Shown piece by piece: positions 1 through 7,759 of a DNA stretch of 64,000 nucleotides. The position numbers were made by a program, and so were the translations under genes. The notes under the pieces were generated by a model, which saw only the letters and a list, made by a program, of their open reading frames with translations, was not told the origin of the DNA and did not search any database. The DNA comes from DATJHM01 sp035493895. Its GTDB lineage: Bacteria > Chloroflexota > Ktedonobacteria > Ktedonobacterales > Ktedonobacteraceae. Each line of letters begins with the position of its first letter. Position 1 is the first letter of the stretch. The stretch covers positions 62,001-126,000 of the forward strand of contig DATJHM010000106.1 of assembly GCA_035493895.1 (NCBI GenBank). The letters run 5' to 3'.

Positions 1-2
1 CG

Positions 3-164
3 ATACCGACGCCGGTTCTGGTCATGATCTTTTTTAGCATGATTTCTCCAAAAGCTTTTAAGCGCGTGGTTGACGAGCATATTGATCCGGCACGCGTTGT
101 TGAGCACATCTCGTGTGTCTTTTTCCGAGGCATTGCAGCCCCACTCTCTGATCAAGATCTATAG
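3..164 (+). CDS. C-terminal end of a probable TetR/AcrR regulator (5' truncated by window)
   Basis: An open frame enters from the left edge and stops at TAG 162-164, giving about 53 residues that end in ...DPARVVEHISCVFFRGIAAP plus a short tail. The pattern of an Asp-Pro-Ala turn, an amphipathic helix and FxRGIA is what I expect at the dimerising C-terminus of TetR-family repressors. No DNA-binding part is visible, so the family call is tentative. A strong terminator follows 36 bases after the stop, which supports a real gene end here. Nothing indicates its ligand or targets. Confidence 0.45.
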   Translation: MPTPVLVMIFFSMISPKAFKRVVDEHIDPARVVEHISCVFFRGIAAPLSDQDL

Positions 165-199
165 ATTGATGATTATGTATTTAATCTTTGTTTTGCTGA

Positions 200-228
200 G
201 GGACGCGGTTAATGCGTCCCCTTTTTTT
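200..228 (+). terminator. Rho-independent terminator
   Basis: Stem GGGACGC (200-206) pairs with GCGTCCC (214-220) around a 7-base loop and is followed by C and seven T (222-228). It ends the transcript of the truncated gene on the left. Confidence 0.85.
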
Positions 229-447
229 CCAGAAATTCAGCAAAAGCGAGCTCATATGTATATTTTTGCGCATCCGTACGTCTATTTTGATGAGGTAACA
301 AGTTCTCCAAATTAGTAATATACATCTAGGAAATGGGTAATGCTCTGCATGGAGACCTGCTGTGACCTGAAGTATACTCTAGTTAAGATAAATCCGTTGT
401 AATGCTGGAGTATGTTATGTTCGAGGCGTAGTCTGGAGAGGTTTTTC

Positions 448-1947
448 ATGGTTGAGTACGCATCCTGGGAGCAACTGAATGGTACGGTGCTAGGTCAGTA
501 TCATTTACAGCAGTTGCTTGAGCAGCATCAATGGGGACCCATCTTCCTGGCCACCGATTCTTCCAATCAGACCTACTCGGTTCGTTTCCTGGGCATGCCC
601 GGTTCAGCAGAGCAGAGCGAACTGTCGCATGAGCATCGTCTGGTCTACTTAGGTCGCTTTCAGCAAGCGGCAAACCAGATCTCTGGGGTGCGCCATGAAC
701 GCATTCTGCCTCTGCTCGATTATGGGGCTCATCAGGGAACGCCCTATCTCATCTATCCCTATCAAAAGCTGACTGCGCTACGCGCTATGCTGAAGTCTGT
801 GCCGTCTATTGATCTGGTAACGGTGGGACGTTTTCTGGAGCAGATAGCCGAAGGTCTGAGTTATGCACATGAGCGTGGTGTGTTGCATCGCAATCTCTCG
901 ACTCTTTCCATCTTTGTTCGCTCTGATCGACGTCTGATCGTTGGCGAGCTGGGATTGCTCCATATACGCGAGCTTTATAAACAGTATTTCCCGGCGACAA
1001 CCGGGGCTCTGTTTGATGGCAATACTGAGGCAAGCGCGCCCGAACAGTGGGTGAATAAGCCAATTGATGTATACGCAGATACATATGCACTCGGCGCTGT
1101 GCTCTATCGCTTGCTTACCAGACACGCACCATTTGAGGGCAATACGCGTGAGGAAGCAATGGAGATGCATCTCTCTGGCGCACCGACTGCCCTGAATATC
1201 TGGCGTGCCGATCTGCCTCCTGGTCTGGATGCTGTTATGGCAAAAGCGCTGGCGAAGGAGCCGCTGCAACGTTTTCAGAAACCAGAAGAGCTGGTGCTGG
1301 CCTACTGGCAGATTGCCGCCCCGAACGAGGCGGCGCGGCTCCGCTCTACTCTCGCGGTCAGAGCCAGGACACAACGTACGGTGCCAGGTGTAGAATTGCA
1401 GGCTGCCGCTGCTCCATGGCCGCGTCCGCCTGTTCCCTCTGAGCCTTTGCCACCAGCCGCCAGGAAGAGCTCTCGCGATACCAGTTCTCAGCCTTCGCGT
1501 CGCCGCCTGTTCACTCTGCTTGCTGTCGGGGGAGTTGGCGCTGTGGCGCTGGTGGGCGCACTGGAGATGGGTCTTTTAAATAAGTCCACCTCTCAAAATA
1601 AGAAGGTGAGTGCCGCCACTACCGGCGGTGAGAAGGCACAGGGTCAGGTGCTGGCGCATGTTGCCGATATTCCAGTGAATAGCTCACGTACTTTCGCGAT
1701 AAAAGGACACCAGAATCCGGGCATTATTGTTCATTTACCCGATAATCGCTTCGTGGCTTTCGATACTACCTGTACTCATCAGGGGTGCGCGGTCTCATAT
1801 AACCCGCCTGATCACCAGTTGCTCTGTCCCTGTCATGGTGCATCCTTTGATCCGGCGAATAATGCTGCTGTCACCGGGGGGCCCGCGCCAACTCCTTTGA
1901 CACCTGTGAAGATCAGTGTCAACGCGGATGGCACCATTACTATGTAG
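448..1947 (+). CDS. Pseudokinase fused to a membrane-anchored Rieske [2Fe-2S] domain
   Basis: I chose ATG 448 (499 aa) because GGAGAGG at 435-441 sits six bases upstream; an ATG at 412 lacks such a site. Residues about 8-270 follow a Ser/Thr kinase fold but have lost the catalytic residues: the VAIK lysine is replaced by Arg (YSVRF), HRD reads HRN, and DFG reads GELG. A Pro/Ser-rich linker follows. Next is S350-R-R-R-L-F, like a twin-arginine signal, then a membrane helix to about 378. The C-terminus is a complete Rieske domain: C442-T-H-Q-G-C447 and C460-P-C462-H463-G, with all cluster ligands and both disulfide cysteines. Inferred topology: pseudokinase inside, Rieske outside, exported folded by Tat. 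It is the first of four co-oriented redox genes ending at 7506. Kinase catalysis looks lost; electron transfer looks intact. Confidence 0.85.
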   Translation: MVEYASWEQLNGTVLGQYHLQQLLEQHQWGPIFLATDSSNQTYSVRFLGMPGSAEQSELSHEHRLVYLGRFQQAANQISGVRHERILPLLDYGAHQGTPYLIYPYQKLTALRAMLKSVPSIDLVTVGRFLEQIAEGLSYAHERGVLHRNLSTLSIFVRSDRRLIVGELGLLHIRELYKQYFPATTGALFDGNTEASAPEQWVNKPIDVYADTYALGAVLYRLLTRHAPFEGNTREEAMEMHLSGAPTALNIWRADLPPGLDAVMAKALAKEPLQRFQKPEELVLAYWQIAAPNEAARLRSTLAVRARTQRTVPGVELQAAAAPWPRPPVPSEPLPPAARKSSRDTSSQPSRRRLFTLLAVGGVGAVALVGALEMGLLNKSTSQNKKVSAATTGGEKAQGQVLAHVADIPVNSSRTFAIKGHQNPGIIVHLPDNRFVAFDTTCTHQGCAVSYNPPDHQLLCPCHGASFDPANNAAVTGGPAPTPLTPVKISVNADGTITM

Positions 1948-2124
1948 TTTCAGTCCCCTCAAGCGGGTCGTCAAAGGATGTTGTTCCTGTCGCGCCCAGA
2001 GGGAGCGTAGACACATACAAAACGAACAGGGCAAGTGTTTTTGCAGTAGGGAGAAAAACGGTGCACCTGGTTGCTTCTTTACGGGAAGAGACGCGCTATG
2101 TGCGTTTGGAGGTTGGAGGAAATT

Positions 2125-4512
2125 ATGGTTGAACGGATGGCGTCAGCATCTGCAAAGGCAACCTATGTCATTGTGGGCAATGGCATTGCTGGTGTGACGG
2201 CGGCTGAGATTTTGCGACAGGAGGACTCAGCTGCGAATATTATCGTGATCGCCGATGATCCTTTTCCAGTCTATTATCGCCCTGCCTTAAAAGATTATCT
2301 GGCGGGCCGTGTGCGAGAGGATAAACTCTGGGCTCGACCGACCAGCTTCTATCAGGATCATAATATTCATTTTATGAAAGATCGCGTCGTAGGTATTCAG
2401 GCCGGTCAGCATACTATTCAACTTCAAAGCGGTCGGCAGGGTCAGTATACCCGCTTGCTCCTGGCAAGTGGCGCTCGCTCTATCTCGTTACAGTGCCCCG
2501 GTGCCGATTTGATCGGTGTGGCGACGCTGCGTACCGTTGCAGACTACCAGGCGGTACTCCAACGTCTGCCGCGTGTGCGGCGAATAGTCGTCAGCGGGAG
2601 CGGCACGCTGGCCCTGGAGACGGTCGAGACGCTGCGCCATCGTGGCTATCAGGTGGTGCATCTGGTGCGGCGGCGTACGCTCTGGTCCGAGGTGCTCGAT
2701 GCGACGGCCTCTGATCTGGTGTTGCAGCAGGAGCGGCGCGATGGTGTGGAGGTCCATCTGGAGGAAGAGATCGTCGAGATCGTTGGCGATCAGGGAGAGG
2801 TGTGTGGTGTCAGGACCAACGCTGGCCAGCAGATCGATTGTGAGATGGTCATTGCGGCCATTGGTGTAGAGCCGATTATCGATTTTATCAAAACGAGCGG
2901 CATTGGGTGTGGACGTGGTGTGCGCGTCGACGCTAAGATGCGTACGAATGCACCCGATATTTACGCTGCCGGTGATGTCCTGGAAACGACGGATACGCTG
3001 ACGAGGCGCACGCGCATCATTGGACAGTGGTATCCGGCGATCCAGCAGGCACGGGCGGCTGCTTATAGCATGCTGGATCTGCTCGATAACAATCAACCAT
3101 TTAATGCGAGCACGTTTTATAATGCAACTACGCTCTATGGCCTCGATTTTGCCTCGGTTGGCCTGACAAACGTGCTGGGTTTCCAGGAATTGCTGGCTGA
3201 ACCAAAGCCAAAGACGTATCGCAAGGTGCTATTGCGGGATGGTGTTCCGGTAGGCCTGTTAGCTCTGGGTGATCGCAAGCAGGCGCTGGCGTTTAAACGT
3301 GCGATTGATCATGCGGTGAATCTTTTGCCGATCTCTGCCAACCTGTTTACCGACGATTTTAATCTGCAAAGCTGGCTTGATAGTCAGGGTGTTCCTTCTG
3401 CGCGTCTGGGTGTCAATCGCGAGGGGGATGCGGCGATAAAGCAGGCGACCAATACAGATACGAAGGCGCGAACTGTGGAGAGGAAGCCGAGCACGACGGA
3501 AGCGCATCTGGTGCCTCTGGAGAATAGCTTGAATCTGGAGTTGCCTGAACTGCGTTTGAGCCAGACAAATGTGTTGACGGTTGGTCGTCAGGTAGGTGTG
3601 CATCTCCTCATCGATGAAAATACGGTCTCGCGTCGGCATGCTGAGCTACGTTATGCCAATGAGCAGTACGTTGTGCACGATCTCGGGAGCACGAACGGGA
3701 CGTATATCAATGGGGAACGACTGAACGCGCATAGTGTGTACGTACTCAAGCCCGATGATGAGGTGCGCTTTGGCAAGGTTGTCCGCTTTGCTTTTGTATT
3801 GCGCATTGTACCTGATCAGGTGAAGCGTACCTCGTCGGGCGCGGTGACGATGGTCGGCGTTACGCATTTGCAGGACATGAGTCTGAAAACGGGAGCCCTC
3901 GGTCAACCAGTATTGAATGCTGATGGCTCTTTGTTATTGCCTGAGGCTTCAAATGCCGTGCCTGCCGCAGTCGTCGCGAAATTTAAGGAGCAACCGGCTT
4001 TAATTATCCTCAACGGCAGCGGAGATCAGGAGAAAGGTCGTCCGCCGCTGGTTTATATGTTGCGCATTGGCAAGCATACGCGGCTGGGTCGGGACAAAGA
4101 GAATGACATTGATCTCGCCGATATTGTGATCTCGCGCCAGCATGCGGAGATCTTTCCGGGGCCGGGCGGGTTCTATATCCGCGATTTGCAGAGCAGCAAT
4201 GGCGTGATCGTCAATCAAACGAAAATTGACAATCCCTATCGGCTTTCCCATGGAGACCGCATCGTGCTGGGGAGTAGCCTCATTTATTTTGTTGATCTGC
4301 ATACAAATGTAGGGCCGGACCAATCTCGTCCCGCCGCTGCTCCATTTGATCGGAGTCAGCTGGTAGTGGCGGAAGGCACGGCGACCGCGAAAAAAGTTGC
4401 TGTGCGTGGACCACTGGCCCCACAGCCCAATTTGAAAATATGTGCGCGCTGTGGCACTCCAAATGGAAGTAGCGCGCGTTTTTGTGCAGGGTGTAGTGCG
4501 CCTCTTGGTTAA
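2125..4512 (+). CDS. FAD-dependent pyridine nucleotide oxidoreductase with two FHA domains and a zinc ribbon
   Basis: The start is ATG 2125 (795 aa), preceded by GGAGGA at 2115-2120. The N-terminal 430 residues are a class-I flavin disulfide-reductase-like enzyme of the nitrite/rubredoxin reductase type. They show the FAD fold GNGIAGVTAAE near residue 18, a second dinucleotide motif GSGTLALE near 157, and YAAGDV near 281. No CxxxxC redox pair is visible, so one- or two-electron transfer to a partner is more likely than disulfide chemistry. Two FHA domains follow: VGR...SRRH...GSTNGT near 485-535 and LGR...SRQH...SSNG near 653-700. Both keep the Arg, Ser, His and Asn that read phosphothreonine. 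The C-terminus is a CxxC-x10-CxxC zinc ribbon. Inferred role: NAD(P)H input module docked by phosphorylation. The next ORF begins 18 bases after the stop. Confidence 0.85.
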   Translation: MVERMASASAKATYVIVGNGIAGVTAAEILRQEDSAANIIVIADDPFPVYYRPALKDYLAGRVREDKLWARPTSFYQDHNIHFMKDRVVGIQAGQHTIQLQSGRQGQYTRLLLASGARSISLQCPGADLIGVATLRTVADYQAVLQRLPRVRRIVVSGSGTLALETVETLRHRGYQVVHLVRRRTLWSEVLDATASDLVLQQERRDGVEVHLEEEIVEIVGDQGEVCGVRTNAGQQIDCEMVIAAIGVEPIIDFIKTSGIGCGRGVRVDAKMRTNAPDIYAAGDVLETTDTLTRRTRIIGQWYPAIQQARAAAYSMLDLLDNNQPFNASTFYNATTLYGLDFASVGLTNVLGFQELLAEPKPKTYRKVLLRDGVPVGLLALGDRKQALAFKRAIDHAVNLLPISANLFTDDFNLQSWLDSQGVPSARLGVNREGDAAIKQATNTDTKARTVERKPSTTEAHLVPLENSLNLELPELRLSQTNVLTVGRQVGVHLLIDENTVSRRHAELRYANEQYVVHDLGSTNGTYINGERLNAHSVYVLKPDDEVRFGKVVRFAFVLRIVPDQVKRTSSGAVTMVGVTHLQDMSLKTGALGQPVLNADGSLLLPEASNAVPAAVVAKFKEQPALIILNGSGDQEKGRPPLVYMLRIGKHTRLGRDKENDIDLADIVISRQHAEIFPGPGGFYIRDLQSSNGVIVNQTKIDNPYRLSHGDRIVLGSSLIYFVDLHTNVGPDQSRPAAAPFDRSQLVVAEGTATAKKVAVRGPLAPQPNLKICARCGTPNGSSARFCAGCSAPLG

Positions 4513-4530
4513 GCCAGAGGTTGTCAGGGT

Positions 4531-6522
4531 ATGGATATATATTCGCTGGCAAGGAAAGCTGGAAATATGAACAGGCAAGAACTCCCTATGGCGGGCAAAC
4601 CTCTGATAGGTGTTGGACATCGTACAGATATCCGGCTCCTGAACGAGGAAGAGATACGCTTTGAGATTGATATGTGTATTGGCTGTGATCGTTGTATGCG
4701 CGCCTGCCCTGTGCCACTTTCGACGATGGTCAATATTGCGGAACTGAATCGGGCCACGATCACGGATGAGATAGCGCCGCATGTGGCACGCTTTACCGAT
4801 GAGTGTGTGATGTGTGGCTCCTGTGTGCCCGTCTGCCCGGTGGACAATCATCGCGATCTCTTAATGCTTTCGCTCAAGCAGCGCCTGGGGATTGCCTGGG
4901 ATGGCAAAGTGGATATGGGGCGTATCCTGGGATTTTTGCCGGTCGGTTGGGATCTGCCTTTGTTGCTCAGTCGGTTACGCGAGCAGCCAATGTTTAGCAA
5001 TGAGCAACTGGTCGGCGATAACTATTTGCTGCATCTGGTGGCCACCTCGAAGTTACGTACTTTGATGCCGGGGACGGTGCTGATGTACGAAGGCGATTTC
5101 GGGCGTGATCTCTACTTTGTCCTGGAAGGACGCTTTGAGCTCACCTCGAGCGGTCCTGCGGGCAATGAGCTCCCGGTGGCTATTCTGCGTCGTGGGGAGT
5201 ATCTGGGTGAACATGGTATGCTGACTGGCCAACCGCGCAATGCCACTGCGCGGGCGCAGACTGCCGCACTGGTGCTTGAGGTGCCTGAGCAGGTCATGCA
5301 GCATCTGCTCGAAATCGTGCCTGCGCTCCAGCACTTCTTTGAGCAACTGACAATCATGCGCTCTCTCGAATCTATGTTGCGGCAAATGGCTCTCTTCCAG
5401 GGCGTTTCCAGCGTTGATATGCGCCATATGGCTGAGCAAACCGAGGTGAAACGCTATGAGCGAGGCGAGCGCCTCTTCAGTGAGAAGAGAGCCGAGCGAC
5501 CGGCACGTGAGGCCCTGCATTTACTGCTCGAAGGCTTCGTCAAAGTTGCGCGCCAGACGGCTGCTGGAACCGGCCAGGGCAAGTCGGATGAGCGCATTAT
5601 CGCGTATCGTCAGGGCGGCGACTATTTCGCGGGCGGTCTTGATATGCTGGGCGATCGTCGTGCCGTGACCGTCACGACGATCACGCGCACACGTGTGGCT
5701 GAGGTGCCACGTCAGGTCATGACCGCTCTGTTGGCGCGCTATCCCGAAGTCAACCAGCGTTTTCAAGAGCGGATACTGGCATATTATGGTGCGAATGCCG
5801 CTGCGAACAGTGCTGTATTTGAGCCTTTCAATTTTCGGGAAACTGGCGCGCTGAAAAACTCGCTCTCCGATGCCGAGGCCAGAGCAGGTCTCCATTCGCT
5901 GGTGGGTGATGGCGTCGTGGAGGGGACGGAAGTACTGGTTATTGACCTGGATCGCTGTGTGCATTGTAATGAATGTGAGGAAGCCTGCGAGCGGAGACAT
6001 GGTCACTCGCGCATGAACCGCAAAGGGATGGTCGTCGGGAATATTAGCATTGCGACCGCCTGCCGTCAGTGCCAGGACCCGGTTTGTCTGCTCTGTAGTC
6101 GAGCAGGAATTGCACGTATGCCGGGCGGTGAGGTGTATATCACTGAAAGCTGCATTGGCTGTGGCATCTGTGCCGAGCGCTGTCCTTATGATAATATCTC
6201 GATTATGACTCTTGACGAAGAGAAAGATGATAACGCGCAGTCTGCATGGCAGAGATTCAATAACTTCTTTAGCCAGGGTGCAGGAAAAGAACGTGGGCGT
6301 AAAGTCTTGCCTATGGCTGCTGCGCCTGGCCCTTTGCTTGTGTCCCAACCCACGGATGCCTATGGCGAAATACGTAAGAAACTGGCGATTAAATGTGATC
6401 TCTGCGCTGGTTATGATAACCAGGCCTGTGTGCAAGCCTGTCCTACAGGGGCGGCCATTCGTATTAATCCGGTGACCTTCTTCGGCTCGACAGAAGAAAT
6501 TTTACGTAGTCGTGCAAAGTAG
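4531..6522 (+). CDS. Polyferredoxin with two central cyclic-nucleotide-binding domains
   Basis: A 663-residue protein in three parts. Residues 49-110 hold two 4Fe-4S motifs (CIGCDRCMRACP, CVMCGSCVPVCP). Residues about 165-270 form a cNMP-binding domain with a good phosphate cassette (LGEHGML...PRNATARA). A second domain at about 285-415 is weaker: RRAVT is kept but the cassette Glu is missing. Residues 476-640 resemble the four-cluster electron-transfer subunits of the HybA/DmsB type, with Cys groups at 476, about 519, 541 and 622. One group is C-x2-C-x4-C-x2-C, one residue shorter than usual. No signal peptide or membrane helix is seen, so it is cytoplasmic. ATG 4531 has AGAGG upstream; ATG 4567, after AAGGAAAG, is equally plausible and removes 12 residues. 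It probably carries electrons between the flavoprotein and the membrane protein, gated by a nucleotide second messenger (inferred). Confidence 0.82.
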   Translation: MDIYSLARKAGNMNRQELPMAGKPLIGVGHRTDIRLLNEEEIRFEIDMCIGCDRCMRACPVPLSTMVNIAELNRATITDEIAPHVARFTDECVMCGSCVPVCPVDNHRDLLMLSLKQRLGIAWDGKVDMGRILGFLPVGWDLPLLLSRLREQPMFSNEQLVGDNYLLHLVATSKLRTLMPGTVLMYEGDFGRDLYFVLEGRFELTSSGPAGNELPVAILRRGEYLGEHGMLTGQPRNATARAQTAALVLEVPEQVMQHLLEIVPALQHFFEQLTIMRSLESMLRQMALFQGVSSVDMRHMAEQTEVKRYERGERLFSEKRAERPAREALHLLLEGFVKVARQTAAGTGQGKSDERIIAYRQGGDYFAGGLDMLGDRRAVTVTTITRTRVAEVPRQVMTALLARYPEVNQRFQERILAYYGANAAANSAVFEPFNFRETGALKNSLSDAEARAGLHSLVGDGVVEGTEVLVIDLDRCVHCNECEEACERRHGHSRMNRKGMVVGNISIATACRQCQDPVCLLCSRAGIARMPGGEVYITESCIGCGICAERCPYDNISIMTLDEEKDDNAQSAWQRFNNFFSQGAGKERGRKVLPMAAAPGPLLVSQPTDAYGEIRKKLAIKCDLCAGYDNQACVQACPTGAAIRINPVTFFGSTEEILRSRAK

Positions 6523-6627
6523 AAAATATATCAGCTCTGTTCTGCATAGCACTTCGGATGTGTTTGTAGACGAGGATGTTACGCACAGGCTGTTTGTTCC
6601 CTATCATTGAAAAAAGGAAACACGTGT

Positions 6628-7506
6628 ATGTCGCTCTCAACAAAACCAGCATCGACCTCTCAGAGGCGTATCTGGAAAGCACCGACCTCCAATGCTCGGT
6701 GGCACTGGTTGGTCGCTTCTGCTGTTCTGCTTATTGTAATTGTTATCTGGTATGTCTATGCGATTAAAACGCAGCAATACCCGGGACCAGATGCCTATCC
6801 CCTGCTCCTTTTTGGTATTATTTCTTTCGTCCTGGTGCTGGCAACGGCGGCCTATTCTCTGCGCAGGCGCTTTGTGCGCGGTTTGCCGGGCATGGTGCAG
6901 GACTGGCTCTGGATGCATACCTGGCTCGGGGTGATCTCTATTCTGATTGCAATGTTGCATGATAACTTTGCCTACATTACGAATAGCTTCTACTTCTCAG
7001 GTCTTTCCACTCTGACCGAGTCTTATTGGGCCATCAGTGCTCTTTATGCGCTGGTTTTCCTGGTGGTGAGTGGGATCACAGGACGCCTCCTCGATGTCTG
7101 GCAGACGCGTATTATTGCTTACGAGGCAAGCAGCAATGGCGTCGGCATTGTGCGTGCTGTGGAAGAGCATATGCTTGAACAAGAGTACACGGTTGAGCGT
7201 CTGAGTGCAGGCAAATCTGAGGCGTTCAAAAAATATTGTCTGGTAGCTATTGAGCGAGGAGAGCGAGGATTGACCGTGCCGGTTCTGCCTCCAAACGAGC
7301 TGAGCGATTTCGAGCGCGCCCGTACTGTCATTGGTCAGCGTGCGCAACTGCGCCGCTCACATCAGCGGCAGTTGCGCGCTCAGCGCGTCATTACGACCTG
7401 GCGCACTATCCATATCGTCCTGGCCTGCCTGGCGCTGATCACTATTCTCTATCATGGCTGTATGGAACTGTTGGCGAATGTTTTCCATCTGATTACAGCC
7501 TCCTGA
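6628..7506 (+). CDS. Five-helix membrane protein, probable diheme cytochrome b-like subunit
   Basis: ATG 6628 follows GGAA at 6616-6619 and gives 292 aa; a TTG at 6607 is less likely. Five hydrophobic helices are visible, roughly residues 26-47, 56-77, 93-114, 133-155 and 258-282, with a soluble loop of about 100 residues between helices 4 and 5. Helix 3 has His97 and His111, helix 5 has His262 and His276. Each pair is His-x13-His, the spacing with which bc1/b6f cytochrome b holds two stacked b hemes. The remaining sequence does not resemble classical cytochrome b, so this may be a ferric-reductase- or NarI-like fold. With a Rieske protein, polyferredoxin and flavoprotein upstream, a role in passing electrons across or into the membrane follows naturally (inferred). 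The terminator at 7524 closes the group. Confidence 0.75.
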   Translation: MSLSTKPASTSQRRIWKAPTSNARWHWLVASAVLLIVIVIWYVYAIKTQQYPGPDAYPLLLFGIISFVLVLATAAYSLRRRFVRGLPGMVQDWLWMHTWLGVISILIAMLHDNFAYITNSFYFSGLSTLTESYWAISALYALVFLVVSGITGRLLDVWQTRIIAYEASSNGVGIVRAVEEHMLEQEYTVERLSAGKSEAFKKYCLVAIERGERGLTVPVLPPNELSDFERARTVIGQRAQLRRSHQRQLRAQRVITTWRTIHIVLACLALITILYHGCMELLANVFHLITAS

Positions 7507-7523
7507 TGAAAAACTATAGCATG

Positions 7524-7555
7524 AACCCTGCGCTTCAAAAGCGCAGGGTTTCTTT
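7524..7555 (+). terminator. Rho-independent terminator closing the redox cluster
   Basis: A perfect 12-bp stem, AACCCTGCGCTT (7524-7535) with AAGCGCAGGGTT (7539-7550), has a 3-base loop and is followed by TCTTT. It lies 18 bases after the last gene of the four-gene group and separates it from the gene at 7760. Confidence 0.9.
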
Positions 7556-7625
7556 ACCTCAATTTTGTGTAATGATTCACAACCAAAAAATGATAGAACT
7601 GCGTCTATATAGAAGAAAATAGACA

Positions 7626-7634
7626 TGTTATACT
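7626..7634 (+). promoter_or_regulatory. Candidate extended -10 promoter
   Basis: TG-T-TATACT (7626-7634) lies 126 bases upstream of the zinc-ribbon gene and just after the terminator. No good -35 is seen, as is usual for extended -10 promoters. Confidence 0.4.
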
Positions 7635-7759
7635 ATGGTGGGACGGAAGCAATTTCAGCGTTTGCTGAATAAAATACGAGAGTACCTGATGCAGCCGTTT
7701 ACAGACGAAATCGCCTCGATAATGATACGTGAGTACATCAGGGCAAGGGGAGAGAAAGC

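Noticed and set aside
70..315. 81-codon open frame near the left edge, plus strand
   Set aside because: It crosses the terminator at 200-228, overlaps the TetR-like 3' end in another frame and has no recognisable protein pattern.
4000..4851. 283-codon open frame on the minus strand
   Set aside because: It spans the end of one and the start of another well-supported plus-strand gene and lacks start signals.
5521..6435. 304-codon open frame on the minus strand
   Set aside because: It lies opposite the polyferredoxin coding region with clear Fe-S motifs on the plus strand; shadow of codon bias.
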